Of a stretch of DNA of 64,000 nt, positions 1 to 9,204 are shown piece by piece. The stretch covers positions 1-64,000 of the forward strand of contig CAZOKZ010000002.1 of the NCBI GenBank assembly GCA_964580585.1, given 5' to 3'. Under the pieces are notes generated by a model. It was not told the DNA's origin and ran no database searches. It was given only the letters and a program-made list of their open reading frames with translations. The position numbers and the translations under genes were made by a program. This DNA is from CAZOKZ01 sp964580585 (lineage in GTDB: Bacteria > Sumerlaeota > Sumerlaeia > SLMS01 > JAHLLQ01). How positions within the stretch are numbered: position 1 is the stretch's first letter; the number at the start of each line of letters is the position of its first letter.

Positions 1-24
1 GGGGGACGGAGCACTCCGTCCCCC
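1..24. repeat. Inverted pair of the 10-mer GGGGACGGAG (hairpin)
   Basis: Two copies of the recurring 10-mer face each other (2-11 and 14-23). With one more G-C pair they make a perfect 11-bp stem and a two-base gap. The pair lies just beyond the 3' end of lspA. On the plus strand it is followed by AAAGTTTTTTA, so it may also stop transcription entering from the left edge. Confidence 0.75.
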
Positions 25-73
25 AAAGTTTTTTATGGGAGCAATGGGATGGATGAGGACGGAGGAAAACGGT

Positions 74-628
74 TTAAACTTTGCCCTGCCAGCTTCGCAG
101 AATCAACACGCCGACTCCGATACAAATAATCGTATCGGCGACGTTGAAAACAGGCCAGCGATAGTCGCGAAAATAAGCGAGGAAAAAATCAACCACATAT
201 CCTCGAAAAACACGATCGATCAAGTTGCCGATTGCTCCGGCAACGACAAGTGAAAGCGCCAGGCGCCCCCATTTTTCTCCAGCGGGCAACCGGGTCCACC
301 ACCATGTCATGGCACTGGCGGCCAGGATGCTGACAATGGCCAACGCCCCCACGTTACCGTCGAACATGGAAAAAGCGGCACCGGTGTTTTCGGCGTATTG
401 TAGCTGAAACAGCCCCGGAATCAAATCGACTTTGGGTAAATTGACATATTGGCCAGGTTCAGGCTTAAGATAGACGATTGCCAACCATTTGCTCAAATGA
501 TCGAGCGCAAGCATCCCAACCACCACCGCGAGCGCCGACTTCCAACCGGCAAATCCCCCCGGAGGCAAGGCTTCAGGTTCGCTCTGAGTTGTGGTTTTTT
601 CGGTTGGATTCTGCTGTTCTTCGGCCAC
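74..628 (-). CDS. lspA: Lipoprotein signal peptidase (signal peptidase II)
   Basis: This inner-membrane aspartyl peptidase removes the signal peptide of prolipoproteins at the lipobox Cys. The 184-residue protein has about four membrane segments. It carries the family motifs NTGAAF (81-86), GNLIDR with catalytic Asp138, and VVDFF with catalytic Asp147. The roughly 30-residue polar N-terminal extension is longer than in most LspA proteins. The start is GTG, with a possible GGGAG about 11 bases upstream. It is transcribed away from rex, and the Rex operator lies about 107 bases upstream of its start. Substrates nearby are the lipoproteins at 53.7-57.1 kb. Confidence 0.95.
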   Translation of the reverse strand: MAEEQQNPTEKTTTQSEPEALPPGGFAGWKSALAVVVGMLALDHLSKWLAIVYLKPEPGQYVNLPKVDLIPGLFQLQYAENTGAAFSMFDGNVGALAIVSILAASAMTWWWTRLPAGEKWGRLALSLVVAGAIGNLIDRVFRGYVVDFFLAYFRDYRWPVFNVADTIICIGVGVLILRSWQGKV

Positions 629-734
629 GTTGGATGGCTCCCATTCGGAAAAGGCTTATCAAGTGCGTCATGAGTGGGAAGGAACGCAAGGTTCAATTGC
701 ACACGATTCTATCCTTGCAGCGTCAGGGCACCAC

Positions 735-752
735 TTGTGAACATTGTCACAA
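735..752 (+). promoter_or_regulatory. Rex operator (ROP box) upstream of rex
   Basis: The sequence TTGTGAACATTGTCACAA matches the published Rex consensus TTGTGAA-W4-TTCACAA at every arm position but one, with the correct 18-base length. It ends ten bases before the rex ATG, so Rex bound here would block its own transcription. The spacer (CATT) is less AT-rich than the consensus. Confidence 0.85.
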
Positions 753-762
753 ACTTGTCCTC

Positions 763-1485
763 ATGGAGTCATTCGAGGTGTCCGAAGAGCCAACGCATTC
801 CGATTCATCCCCAGCGGATCATCACGAGCCATCAACTACCCCGCGTAAAATCCCGAACGCCGTGATCAAGCGTCTGTCGTTGTATTCGCGGGCGTTACAC
901 GACCTGGAACGTAGCAAAATCGAGAAGGTGAGTTCCACACAACTGGCAGCCAAACTGGGTTTCAATTCGGCTCAAGTGCGTAAGGACCTGGCCTACTTTG
1001 GGCAATTCGGGGTGCCGGGTTTTGGCTATCCGGTGTCGGAACTGCGTGCGAATATCAAGCATATCCTCGGCACCGACCGCGAGATGCGCGTGGCGCTGAT
1101 CGGCGTGGGTTACCTGGGTACGGCTTTGCTCTCTTATGGCGGTTTCAGCCGCCAAGGCTTTCGGATCCTCTGCGCGTTCGACAAAGCGATCAAGGATCCG
1201 CACGTCGGAGTCGATCGAGTCCCGGTGTTTCGTATCGAGGAGCTGGAAACGCGCCTTGCCGAATTTGAAATTGATATCGCGATTCTGACCGTTTCCCAGG
1301 AAGCCGCCCAGGAAGTCGTCAATCACCTGGTCAGAGCGGGAATTTGCGCGGTGTTGAACTTCGTTCCAATACGACTCGAAGCACCCGACCACGTAAAAAT
1401 CCGTTATGTGGATTTGGCTATCGAGATGGAGAGCCTGAGCTACTACATCGGCAACATGGAATCGCGACCAAACGAATCTTCCTAA
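763..1485 (+). CDS. rex: Redox-sensing transcriptional repressor Rex
   Basis: Rex senses the NADH/NAD+ ratio and represses fermentation and respiration genes when NADH is low. The 240-residue protein has an N-terminal winged helix (about 30-85, with SSTQLAAKLGFNSAQVRKDL) and a Rossmann domain with GVGYLG at 114-119. The first 28 residues are a polar extension. I chose ATG 763 because the Rex operator ends ten bases before it. In-frame starts further upstream (for example 670) would place the operator inside the gene. No clear Shine-Dalgarno is visible. The gene ends one base before the convergent MFS gene. Confidence 0.93.
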   Translation: MESFEVSEEPTHSDSSPADHHEPSTTPRKIPNAVIKRLSLYSRALHDLERSKIEKVSSTQLAAKLGFNSAQVRKDLAYFGQFGVPGFGYPVSELRANIKHILGTDREMRVALIGVGYLGTALLSYGGFSRQGFRILCAFDKAIKDPHVGVDRVPVFRIEELETRLAEFEIDIAILTVSQEAAQEVVNHLVRAGICAVLNFVPIRLEAPDHVKIRYVDLAIEMESLSYYIGNMESRPNESS

Positions 1486-1486
1486 C

Positions 1487-2761
1487 TTAGGCTCGTACCC
1501 AAAATCCCGACACTTGATGTTCGCGTTCGTACAGGCCTTTCATCCACCACCAGAACGGCAGGGCGATGAGCGTAAAAACGGCGGCGAACCCGTACCAATC
1601 ATGCACGGTGCCGAAGCGGAAGAAGGCGGAGCTCATGAATTGCCCCAACATACCGCTGAGTGCAAAATGCACGATCGCCACCAGGGATTGAGCCGAGGAT
1701 TGAAGCTCGCGGGGAACTTCACGGTGGATGAAAATCACGGCACAGATGTGCATCATGCCAAACGTGAACAAGTGCAACACGTTGCTCAGTAAAATGACCC
1801 ACAAGACGGGGAAAAAGTAAATCACCGCCCAGCGAAGGGTTAGCGCAACCGTCGATAGAAAAAACAATGGCATCAAGCGCACGCGCGCGATAACGCGCTG
1901 GAATGCCAGAAATATCAGGATTTCCGCAAAAGCTCCAATGATCAACGCCAAGGCGACGTCCGAGTTTCCTCCATCGACTTTGGGGCTCTTAATGAGCAGC
2001 GATTGAAACGATAACGAGACGTTGTGGGTGAGTTGGCTGAGGAGCAGGAAAACGAAAAATATCCGAACGACGGGCTTGGCGAGTAGTTGTCCCTGAACCT
2101 TGAGAAACGACGGTGCAGGAGAGGCGGCTTTCGCGGCTGCGGTGCGCCGGGGGGCTTCCTTGAGCGGGATCAACGCCAACACAAAGATGAAATTTGCCAG
2201 GGCGCAGAGGGGAAAAATCCAGGCTGTTCCAAGCGAGTTGGGAAGATCGATAATTTTCGCGCCGAAATACCCAGCGGTAATAAACGCCAACGAACCGACG
2301 GGTCTCAGCAAACCAAAACGACGTTCCCCGTCGTGCCCATCGAGTACCAACGACGTCACAATCGCCATGCGGGGTCCTGCAACGGTCGAAATACAAATCA
2401 TCAAAATCGCAAGGAGGTAAAACGCCCTCACCGGTAGAAAAGAAAGTGCGAAAATCACCGCAAACATCGACATCAAAGCTAACGTGATTTTACGATTCAA
2501 CCAGGTGTCGGCAATGTAGCTCCAAATTTGGCTGGCAAATAGAACCGAGAAAGGTTGAAGTCCCAATAAGATGGCAATTTTGCTTTCGGACAGGCCGATC
2601 TCTGAAAAATAGATAGGGAGAAAGGGAAAGATCAGCCCTATTGGGAAGAAAAACCAGATCAGCAATTGCGAAAGAACGAACGAAGAGTTCTCCGGTTTGT
2701 CCAGCGACGAACCGGCGATCAATTTGGAATCCGAGGAATTAGAAGATGCCGAAAGGCTCAA
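1487..2761 (-). CDS. MFS transporter (HcaT/nucleoside-H+ symporter-like)
   Basis: About 424 residues with some twelve hydrophobic segments. The N-terminal half (FFPIGLIFPFLPIYFSEIGL, then a GPRMA segment) resembles the MFS_1-like group that includes 3-phenylpropionate and nucleoside permeases. The substrate cannot be read from sequence. There is no ATG before the first membrane helix. The furthest start is TTG 2761, which overlaps the 5' end of the divergent truB by 16 bases, and an internal TTG at the KLIAG segment is an alternative. Start uncertain, family fairly certain. Confidence 0.8.
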   Translation of the reverse strand: MSLSASSNSSDSKLIAGSSLDKPENSSFVLSQLLIWFFFPIGLIFPFLPIYFSEIGLSESKIAILLGLQPFSVLFASQIWSYIADTWLNRKITLALMSMFAVIFALSFLPVRAFYLLAILMICISTVAGPRMAIVTSLVLDGHDGERRFGLLRPVGSLAFITAGYFGAKIIDLPNSLGTAWIFPLCALANFIFVLALIPLKEAPRRTAAAKAASPAPSFLKVQGQLLAKPVVRIFFVFLLLSQLTHNVSLSFQSLLIKSPKVDGGNSDVALALIIGAFAEILIFLAFQRVIARVRLMPLFFLSTVALTLRWAVIYFFPVLWVILLSNVLHLFTFGMMHICAVIFIHREVPRELQSSAQSLVAIVHFALSGMLGQFMSSAFFRFGTVHDWYGFAAVFTLIALPFWWWMKGLYEREHQVSGFWVRA

Positions 2762-3732
2762 AACGTAAATCTCTTTACCATGGACTGCTGGTGGTAGATA
2801 AACCGCAGGGGCTGACCTCTCAAGACGTGGTCAATGTTGTCCGCCGAGCAGCGGGCACGCGGCGCGTTGGTCATACGGGAACTCTGGACCCGCTGGCAAC
2901 AGGTCTCCTGATCATTTTACTCGGCGAGGGCACAAAACTTTCCGAGTACTTGATCCACATGGATAAAGAATACGAAGGAACGATGCAGCTTGGCGTGATG
3001 TCGAACACCTACGACAGCGAAGGCGAAATCATCCCCGGGCCCGGAGGCGCGTTACCAGAGTTGGAAGTATTGCAAAAACTGGCAAAAGAAAAACTTTCCG
3101 GCGATATCGAGCAGGTACCGCCTCCCTTCAGCGCGGTAAAAATCAAAGGGAAGAAACTATACGAATACGCGCGCGCCGGAGAAGAGGTGAAAGCCGACGC
3201 ACGTTCGGTTCGTGTCAAAGAATACGAAATTCTCGACCTCCAGGGGGACACGGCGAAATTCCGCGTATCGTGTACGTCGGGAACCTATGTGCGATCGCTG
3301 GTGCACGACCTTGGACAACTGGCTGGATGCGGAGCCTTGGTTACGTCCTTGCGGCGGACAAAAATCGAGGACTTCAGCCTGGAGGAATCCGTCGAATTGG
3401 AAACCGTTCGCGAATCGACCCCCGAAAAGTTCGCGGATTTTGTGGCTCCGATGATGGACGCGATGACCAACTGGCCACTTTATCACGTAAGCGCAGAAGG
3501 CGTTTCGTGGCTTAAACGCGGGCAGGCAATTCCGATGGCATTGGCAGAACTGGATCGCGATTCACACCCGGGCAAAGCAGACGATCTTGTGTATTTGTGC
3601 CCGCTGGGACGCGACGCGCTGGCCGTGGCGCGTGTGATGCCTGCTCCTCCCAGTCGTCCGCCCGCAGAATTACGTCGTCATGTGGGGCTTTGGTTTCAGC
3701 CGGTGAAGTTACTGGCGTCGGACGAAGAATAA
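2746..3732 (+). CDS. truB: tRNA pseudouridine(55) synthase TruB
   Basis: This enzyme converts U55 of the tRNA T-loop to pseudouridine. The 328-residue protein has the start motif VDKPQGLTS and the active-site motif GHTGTLDPLATG with catalytic Asp48, followed by the usual KIKGKKLYEYAR segment. The ATG at 2746 is supported by GAGGAA at 2733-2738, seven bases upstream. The C-terminal part (after about 245) is probably a divergent PUA-like domain. The last 37 bases overlap the 3' end of the convergent glycosyltransferase gene. Confidence 0.96.
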   Translation: MPKGSKRKSLYHGLLVVDKPQGLTSQDVVNVVRRAAGTRRVGHTGTLDPLATGLLIILLGEGTKLSEYLIHMDKEYEGTMQLGVMSNTYDSEGEIIPGPGGALPELEVLQKLAKEKLSGDIEQVPPPFSAVKIKGKKLYEYARAGEEVKADARSVRVKEYEILDLQGDTAKFRVSCTSGTYVRSLVHDLGQLAGCGALVTSLRRTKIEDFSLEESVELETVRESTPEKFADFVAPMMDAMTNWPLYHVSAEGVSWLKRGQAIPMALAELDRDSHPGKADDLVYLCPLGRDALAVARVMPAPPSRPPAELRRHVGLWFQPVKLLASDEE

Positions 3733-5846
3733 TTTCCCATCAACTCATCCAGCGCGCGAATCACTTCCTCGCTTGAAAGCCGCATCATGTGTTCGTTGTG
3801 TGCGAACCCATGCCGTTCGTGTGGCAGCCAGCCAAACGGCGCGTTGGCAGCGCGAACGGTTGCATAGGGAAGTGGATCTTTTGGGTCGTCGGTAGCCAAT
3901 CGCGGCATAGGACCCCAGCGCGTTTCGTCAATGTCCCCAAACAACGTCAACGTCGGCGTCCGCACGGCTTGCGCGAGGTGCATTGGTCCGGAATCAATAC
4001 CAAGAGCAACTGCCGCGCGATCAAGCAATGCCGCCAATTCCGCCGTATCGAGCAAGCCATGAAACGATAGGGCGATTTGCTCGTCGAGCCCAAGCGCTTC
4101 GTACAATCTCCGTCCCCGGCGCGTGCCTTCAAACACCACGCGCAACCCATAGTGTTCATATAAATGCCGAGCCACATCGGCCCAACGCTCGGTAGGCCAA
4201 AATTTGAAGTTATCTTCTCGATTGTCGAGCAACACGTAGGCGTACTTGCCCGGCTGCAACCCATTCGCTTCCAGCAATGCATCCACGCGTTCGCGCGCAC
4301 GAGTGGGCGGCGAATAATGCGGACGACGAACTTGACCCAATACACCCAAGGGCGTCAGCAGATCGAGTTGATGCGCGATTTCGACTTTTTTGAGCGACTT
4401 GGGTACCAGCACGCGTGCGAGTTCGTGCCAGAGTTGTTGCTCCATTCCATGATCATTGTCCCAACAAATCACGGGCGCGTCTGTGGCGGCGAAAATCCCA
4501 AGCGGCGGGGCTCCGTGGCAATACGTCAGAATGATCGCATCCGGCTGGGTATCGCGCACGGTTTTCCAAACTTGCCATGCATGGCGAGGACGGTGAGTTT
4601 TCAATCCGGAAGGTAATGCAACCACCCGATCGACGAAGGCGATTTCTTCAAAAAGCGGCGCAGCGACTTCGCCAACGATTAAAGTCAACGTTGTGTCGGG
4701 ATAGGCTGCCTTGAGTTGTTCGAGTACAGGCAACAACAGGATGGCATCGCCCAAATTATTGTAGCAAAAAACTGTCAATCGTTGAGGTGGATTTTCAGGC
4801 GATGGCACCGGTTGAATGGGCTTGAACGTGTGATGCGAAAAAACCAGAGCGGTGCGCACAAGGCGTTTCGTCTGGCCCGACACCATGTTCCACGTTTCGC
4901 GCACGAGCAAACCCGTACGTGTCGCGGGAGTTATGCCGTGGTTTTGATCGCCAACGGCGCTTTCCAATAAAGCCCATTGCCGTGCGACCCACGTGCCATG
5001 CAGGCGACGAAGTTGCGCGAATGAACGATCGGTCCTCAGAAGATCTTCTAACACGCGCAACGGATAACGGACAATATCGGCAGCGGCTGCGGGAAGCTCC
5101 CGGACGGGACGCTCGCGACGCCAGAACGCGCGACTATCGGCTCGCGCGCGCGAAAGAGACGGTAGATACTCGAAACGCGAGCCGTCAATGTCGTGCCACG
5201 CAATAGCACGACGCGCAACGCCACAACGCAATCCCGCTCGTCGTAATCGTCGCCACCATTCGGCGTCCTCGCGGCCAAGCAGATAATTTTTGCATTGGCG
5301 CGATTTCAGACGACCGCCAATTTGCTGGAATGGATGCTCCTGCCAAATCACGCGACGGAACGCCATGTTCGAGGTATTCGGCAGTTCCACTTTGCCCACG
5401 TCTTCGCGAAAAAAACCAGGTCCGGAAAGCCCCGCCAGCCAGTTTAGCTCCGGCGAAAAATCCCGCGTCCCGCGCATCGGCTTGAGCGGTAAAACCACGC
5501 CTCCGACAACGTCGTTCTCTTCGAGGCTATCGCCAATACGTTCGAGCCATCGGGCGTCCGCCTGGCAATCGTCGTCGAGGAACGCCACCCATTCGCCCGT
5601 GGAGACTTCGATTCCTCGATTGCGCGCTTCGGCGTAACCGACTCCCGAGGTTTCTAATGTGCGAATCGGAAATTCAAATTGAAGCGACGCCAGCGCCTCG
5701 GCAGTGCCATCTCCAGGTGCATTCAGAACAACGATGACTTCGCCGGGCAGACAGGTGCCTTGGGCGAGAGAGTCCAGGCATCGCCGCAATTGATCGCAAC
5801 GATTCGCTGTCAAAATCACGACGCTGATGCGTGGGCGCTGGCTCAT
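3696..5846 (-). CDS. Fused GT2-GT9 glycosyltransferase
   Basis: The protein has 716 residues in two catalytic parts. Residues 5-240 are a GT-A (GT2) domain with VVILTANR and an Asp-rich site LDDDCQAD (91-93). Residues 355-700 resemble GT9 heptosyltransferases, with the YNNLGDAILLLPVLEQLK start and a GIDSGPMHLAQA donor site. The two halves normally occur as separate proteins of LPS or other surface glycan synthesis. The fusion suggests two successive sugar transfers by one cytoplasmic protein. The start codon overlaps the stop of the upstream small membrane protein as ATGA, so translation is likely coupled. Confidence 0.85.
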   Translation of the reverse strand: MSQRPRISVVILTANRCDQLRRCLDSLAQGTCLPGEVIVVLNAPGDGTAEALASLQFEFPIRTLETSGVGYAEARNRGIEVSTGEWVAFLDDDCQADARWLERIGDSLEENDVVGGVVLPLKPMRGTRDFSPELNWLAGLSGPGFFREDVGKVELPNTSNMAFRRVIWQEHPFQQIGGRLKSRQCKNYLLGREDAEWWRRLRRAGLRCGVARRAIAWHDIDGSRFEYLPSLSRARADSRAFWRRERPVRELPAAAADIVRYPLRVLEDLLRTDRSFAQLRRLHGTWVARQWALLESAVGDQNHGITPATRTGLLVRETWNMVSGQTKRLVRTALVFSHHTFKPIQPVPSPENPPQRLTVFCYNNLGDAILLLPVLEQLKAAYPDTTLTLIVGEVAAPLFEEIAFVDRVVALPSGLKTHRPRHAWQVWKTVRDTQPDAIILTYCHGAPPLGIFAATDAPVICWDNDHGMEQQLWHELARVLVPKSLKKVEIAHQLDLLTPLGVLGQVRRPHYSPPTRARERVDALLEANGLQPGKYAYVLLDNREDNFKFWPTERWADVARHLYEHYGLRVVFEGTRRGRRLYEALGLDEQIALSFHGLLDTAELAALLDRAAVALGIDSGPMHLAQAVRTPTLTLFGDIDETRWGPMPRLATDDPKDPLPYATVRAANAPFGWLPHERHGFAHNEHMMRLSSEEVIRALDELMGNYSSSDASNFTG
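4108..4117 (-). repeat. Single copy of the 10-mer GGGGACGGAG
   Basis: Exact copy (as CTCCGTCCCC on the plus strand) inside the GT2-GT9 gene, where it codes for part of an RGRR stretch. Confidence 0.6.
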
Positions 5847-6055
5847 GCGTTGTCTGATTGAACCTTAAGCAACGTCTTTCCCCATTTCCAAATCCAGAAA
5901 AACACAAATGCCGCAATGGCTGCATGGAATTGCCACGGTTCGTAAAAGACCGATGTTATCAGCGCGGGGAAAAAGCCGCCGAGCCCAATTACGGCTAGTG
6001 CCATTCCGAACGTTCGGGTTTTGGCCGGATGATTTGAAGCGTCTTGGCTGGTCAC
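5843..6055 (-). CDS. Small two-helix membrane protein, unknown function
   Basis: Seventy residues with a polar start (MTSQDASNHP) and two predicted membrane helices (about 16-37 and 44-60) rich in aromatic residues. I recognise no family. It lies 12 bases after mrp and overlaps the GT2-GT9 start by four bases, so it belongs to a run mrp - small protein - glycosyltransferase. The overlap and composition argue that it is a real gene. Confidence 0.65.
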   Translation of the reverse strand: MTSQDASNHPAKTRTFGMALAVIGLGGFFPALITSVFYEPWQFHAAIAAFVFFWIWKWGKTLLKVQSDNA

Positions 6056-6067
6056 GAGAAAATACTT

Positions 6068-7156
6068 TCAACAGGAGTTGGACGGAATAACGGCAAAGGG
6101 TTTCGGACCATCCGAGGCATTGATAATGGAAAGGCGTTGGGCGATTTTTTTGGCGATTTCAGCAAAGATTGCGTAAAATTCGGAACTCGAATCTCCCGCC
6201 ACCGGGCGTCCATCGTCCATCGCTTTTCGAATGTCGGAATTCAAAGCTATCTCGCCCAGGAATTCTTCGCCCATTCGAGTCGCCGTCGCCTGTCCCCCAC
6301 CATAGGAAAACACTTCGTCGCGATACCCGCATTTCGGGCAAAGGTAGTACGACATATTTTCCACGATTCCGAGAATGGGAATATTGACTTGCTTGAACAT
6401 GGCGATGCCCTTGCGCACGTCCTGAAGGGCCACGTTTTGCGGCGTCGTGACGATGACAGATCCCGTTACGGGTACCATTTGCGAGAGCGAAAGTTGCACG
6501 TCACCTGTGCCGGGAGGCAAATCGATAACCAGATAGTCCTGGTCGCCCCAACTGACGTCGGAAAGCAATTGCTTCATCACCCCGTGCAGCATGGGGCCTC
6601 GCCAGACGAGAGGTTGTTCTTCGTTCACTAAGAATCCCATCGACATAACATGGATTCCATGGGCTTCGAGTGGAACGATACGATTATCCACTACACGCGG
6701 TCGGCCCGAAACGCCGAGCATGCCGGGTATGTTGGGTCCGTAAATATCTGCATCGAGCAATGCAACGCGCGCGCCGAGTTCTCTCAGTGCGACGGCAATA
6801 TTTACGGCCGTGGTGGATTTGCCGACTCCGCCTTTTCCGGAACCCACAGCAATGATATTCTTCACGCCAGGAATAGCCGTTTTGCCTTGCGGGATTGCGC
6901 CGCGTCGCACGTCCGCAGTCATTTCGATATCAATCCGCTGAACGCCGGAAACTTTCGCAATTGCAGCACGGCAATCATCCTCGATTTTCCGTTTCAACGG
7001 ACAAGCAGGCGTTGTCAGCTCGATGGTTGCACGAACATTGTTTTCCGCATCGACTTCGACGCTCTTGACCATCCCAAGGGATACCAGGTCTTTCTTCAGA
7101 TCGGGGTCATCAACGGTTTTGAGGGCTTCCAGCACCTGCGTTTTCAAATCGCTCAT
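6068..7156 (-). CDS. mrp: Mrp/NBP35-family iron-sulfur cluster carrier ATPase
   Basis: A cytoplasmic P-loop ATPase that carries or delivers [4Fe-4S] clusters. The 362 residues begin with a DUF59/MIP18-like domain (1-85, with TVDDPDLKKDLVSLGMV). The ATPase follows, with the deviant Walker A GSGKGGVGKSTT near 105-116, LLDADIYGPNIP, and the cluster-binding CxxC in LCPKCGY near 272. All key elements are present. It is the first gene of a possible three-gene run with the small membrane protein and the glycosyltransferase. Confidence 0.94.
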   Translation of the reverse strand: MSDLKTQVLEALKTVDDPDLKKDLVSLGMVKSVEVDAENNVRATIELTTPACPLKRKIEDDCRAAIAKVSGVQRIDIEMTADVRRGAIPQGKTAIPGVKNIIAVGSGKGGVGKSTTAVNIAVALRELGARVALLDADIYGPNIPGMLGVSGRPRVVDNRIVPLEAHGIHVMSMGFLVNEEQPLVWRGPMLHGVMKQLLSDVSWGDQDYLVIDLPPGTGDVQLSLSQMVPVTGSVIVTTPQNVALQDVRKGIAMFKQVNIPILGIVENMSYYLCPKCGYRDEVFSYGGGQATATRMGEEFLGEIALNSDIRKAMDDGRPVAGDSSSEFYAIFAEIAKKIAQRLSIINASDGPKPFAVIPSNSC

Positions 7157-7227
7157 TCAGCTTTTCTCCCGTAAGGTGGAGAAAGTGTTTATCAACACGA
7201 CGTCGCCTGTGAAGAGAAACTTGCCGA

Positions 7228-8967
7228 TCATTTCTTACTCGTTTTCGGAACGAATGTGTCGCGGACTTTTTCTGGCAACCGCACATCGATCTTTTCAATC
7301 GCGATGACAGGCAGCTTGTGCGACAGAACCTGATAGAGTGTACCGTCGGGTTCTTCGACCATGCGGAATATTCGGTGATCGGCAGTTTCATCGTTTTTAA
7401 ACGTCATTCGACGACTGGTAATGTTTTCTGTCGCACCCAGATATTTGCCTGTAATCTGAAGCGGTGTTCCTCCAAATTCACTGAAACGTGCCGACTGTCC
7501 TGGCTCGACTGTGCGCTTCACGGCGCCCGTCACGACGCCTTCGCGTCCACGAACGGGAATGCCCACGGTAATTTCCACGGGATGATTGGTGTCGTTGTAC
7601 ACTTCAAACAAATTCCAAAGGGGTTGGAAGCTGCCAGGATAGTATTGAATGGCAGAAACACGTGGGCCAGGTTTTAAGATTTCGTGATCGGCCATCACGA
7701 CTTCATTGAATGTATTGGGTTGGATCAAAACAATGGGAGAACTTTCGGAATTGATCGGCCCCATATTCACGACCATGCTCGGCGGATCGGTTTTTGCCGA
7801 CGCCAGAATGTACAAAGGCATCGCATTGGGTACCTCGACCAAGGCACATGTTCCTCGTTCGATGCTGGTTGGGAATTGATAGACCTTTGTCTCCTCGATA
7901 TCGATGAAGGCGACGTTCAAATCAAAGGGAGTTTGATTGACGAAAGGCACTCGGGCCAACTGAGACGGATATCCCATGATGTCGTTGGGCAGATCGCGCA
8001 TCGGGTTCGCGAAATAAGGTTCGAGCAAACGTTGGAAGTGGTCGATGCGTGTTTCCGCCGACGGTGTGGGCGTTGGTGTCGGTGGAATCGGCGTTGGAGT
8101 CGGTGTGGGTTTCGGCGGTTTGACCAATCGATAAACGGTACGAAAACCAACTTCTTCACTGGTCGAAGTGGGAATTTGAGGAGTCCTTAACGTAACGTGC
8201 CCATCATTTTTGATAAAGTAGTTACCGCCTCGCACGGCGCAGGATTCGCCATCTTTCGTCAACCGTGGATTGGTTTCTCCATCAACCATTTGGTAATAGT
8301 CGCGGAAATAATAATCGCGGCACCATTCGGAAATATTTCCGGCCATGTCCACGACTCCAAAAGGGGAAACGTCCTGCGTTTTGGTTCCAACAGAATGGGG
8401 AGAGTCCTTGCCGCTGTTCCCCAAATTGGCGCGTGAGTTGTCGGAAGTATTTCCCCATGGATACAGGTACGCTTCGGCGCCACGGGCGGCAATTTCCCAC
8501 TCGGCTTCCGTCGGCAGGTCTTTTTTTAAGTACTCAGCAAACTGCAGGGCATCTTCGTGCGAAATGCCGGACACCGGTTTGTCGTGTTCGGCTGCATTTT
8601 CGGGATTGGCGATGCGCGGAATGCCCAACCCAAGTTTGGTGGCTACTTCCAGGTAGGTCTTCGTAGAGACCTCGTATTTATCGATGTAAAAGCTCCCGAC
8701 AGTCACGGAAACCATGGGGCCTTCGGAACTACTGAAGCCACGGGCGACCGGATCGTCGATCCCGATATGATAGGTTCCGGCTGGAACCAGCATCATGTGG
8801 CGGCCGTCTTTGGGAAAAACGATCTCGCACCATTGCTCGCCAAAATCGGAAGTGGTGATTTTGCCGCTCTCCACGATTGCCGTTTGAGCAGAAAGAACGG
8901 ATGGAAAACCAAGAAATGCCATACACCCGGCAAGGAACTGGCAGATCGTTGCAGTATATCTGTTCAT
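7228..8967 (-). CDS. Secreted protein with formylglycine-generating-enzyme (FGE/SUMF1) fold
   Basis: The protein has 579 residues. A signal peptide covers about 1-27 (...GFPSVLSAQ). An FGE-sulfatase domain follows (about 55-285), with MMLVPAGTYHIG, LPTEAEWEIAARG, YPWGN, VVDMAGNISEWCRDYY and AVRGGNYF. A Thr-Pro linker (TPTPTPIPPTPTPTPS) leads to a C-terminal beta-rich domain of unknown type. The fold is shared by true sulfatase-activating enzymes and many non-catalytic proteins. I do not see the conserved Cys pair of the catalytic form, so a binding or structural role is more likely. The ATG at 8967 is clear; AGGAG lies about 13 bases upstream, rather far. Confidence 0.82.
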   Translation of the reverse strand: MNRYTATICQFLAGCMAFLGFPSVLSAQTAIVESGKITTSDFGEQWCEIVFPKDGRHMMLVPAGTYHIGIDDPVARGFSSSEGPMVSVTVGSFYIDKYEVSTKTYLEVATKLGLGIPRIANPENAAEHDKPVSGISHEDALQFAEYLKKDLPTEAEWEIAARGAEAYLYPWGNTSDNSRANLGNSGKDSPHSVGTKTQDVSPFGVVDMAGNISEWCRDYYFRDYYQMVDGETNPRLTKDGESCAVRGGNYFIKNDGHVTLRTPQIPTSTSEEVGFRTVYRLVKPPKPTPTPTPIPPTPTPTPSAETRIDHFQRLLEPYFANPMRDLPNDIMGYPSQLARVPFVNQTPFDLNVAFIDIEETKVYQFPTSIERGTCALVEVPNAMPLYILASAKTDPPSMVVNMGPINSESSPIVLIQPNTFNEVVMADHEILKPGPRVSAIQYYPGSFQPLWNLFEVYNDTNHPVEITVGIPVRGREGVVTGAVKRTVEPGQSARFSEFGGTPLQITGKYLGATENITSRRMTFKNDETADHRIFRMVEEPDGTLYQVLSHKLPVIAIEKIDVRLPEKVRDTFVPKTSKK

Positions 8968-9163
8968 AGGGAATCCAACTCTCCTGGATTAGTCTAGCGG
9001 TTGAATCGTTACGCGAGGGCAGAAAGGAAGCAAAGAGAAAATCAGGATCATCAATGGTTGTTGCTCAAGTTTAGCGCCTCCAAACAGTCGAGTTGCGATC
9101 CGTTTCAGCCACTCATTCCTTTGACAATCACCGGATGGGAAATGTTTCAAGCGGGTAAAACGA

Positions 9164-9198
9164 AAAAGACACATCGGGCCTGCACCGATGTGTCTTTT
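9164..9198. terminator. Perfect 14-bp hairpin, possible terminator
   Basis: AAAAGACACATCGG (9164-9177) and CCGATGTGTCTTTT (9185-9198) are exact complements around a seven-base loop. Read on the minus strand the stem is followed by TCTTTTTCGTTTT; on the plus strand by TCTTTTC. It is upstream of the FGE-fold gene and does not end any gene I can see. Confidence 0.55.
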
Positions 9199-9204
9199 CA
9201 GACG

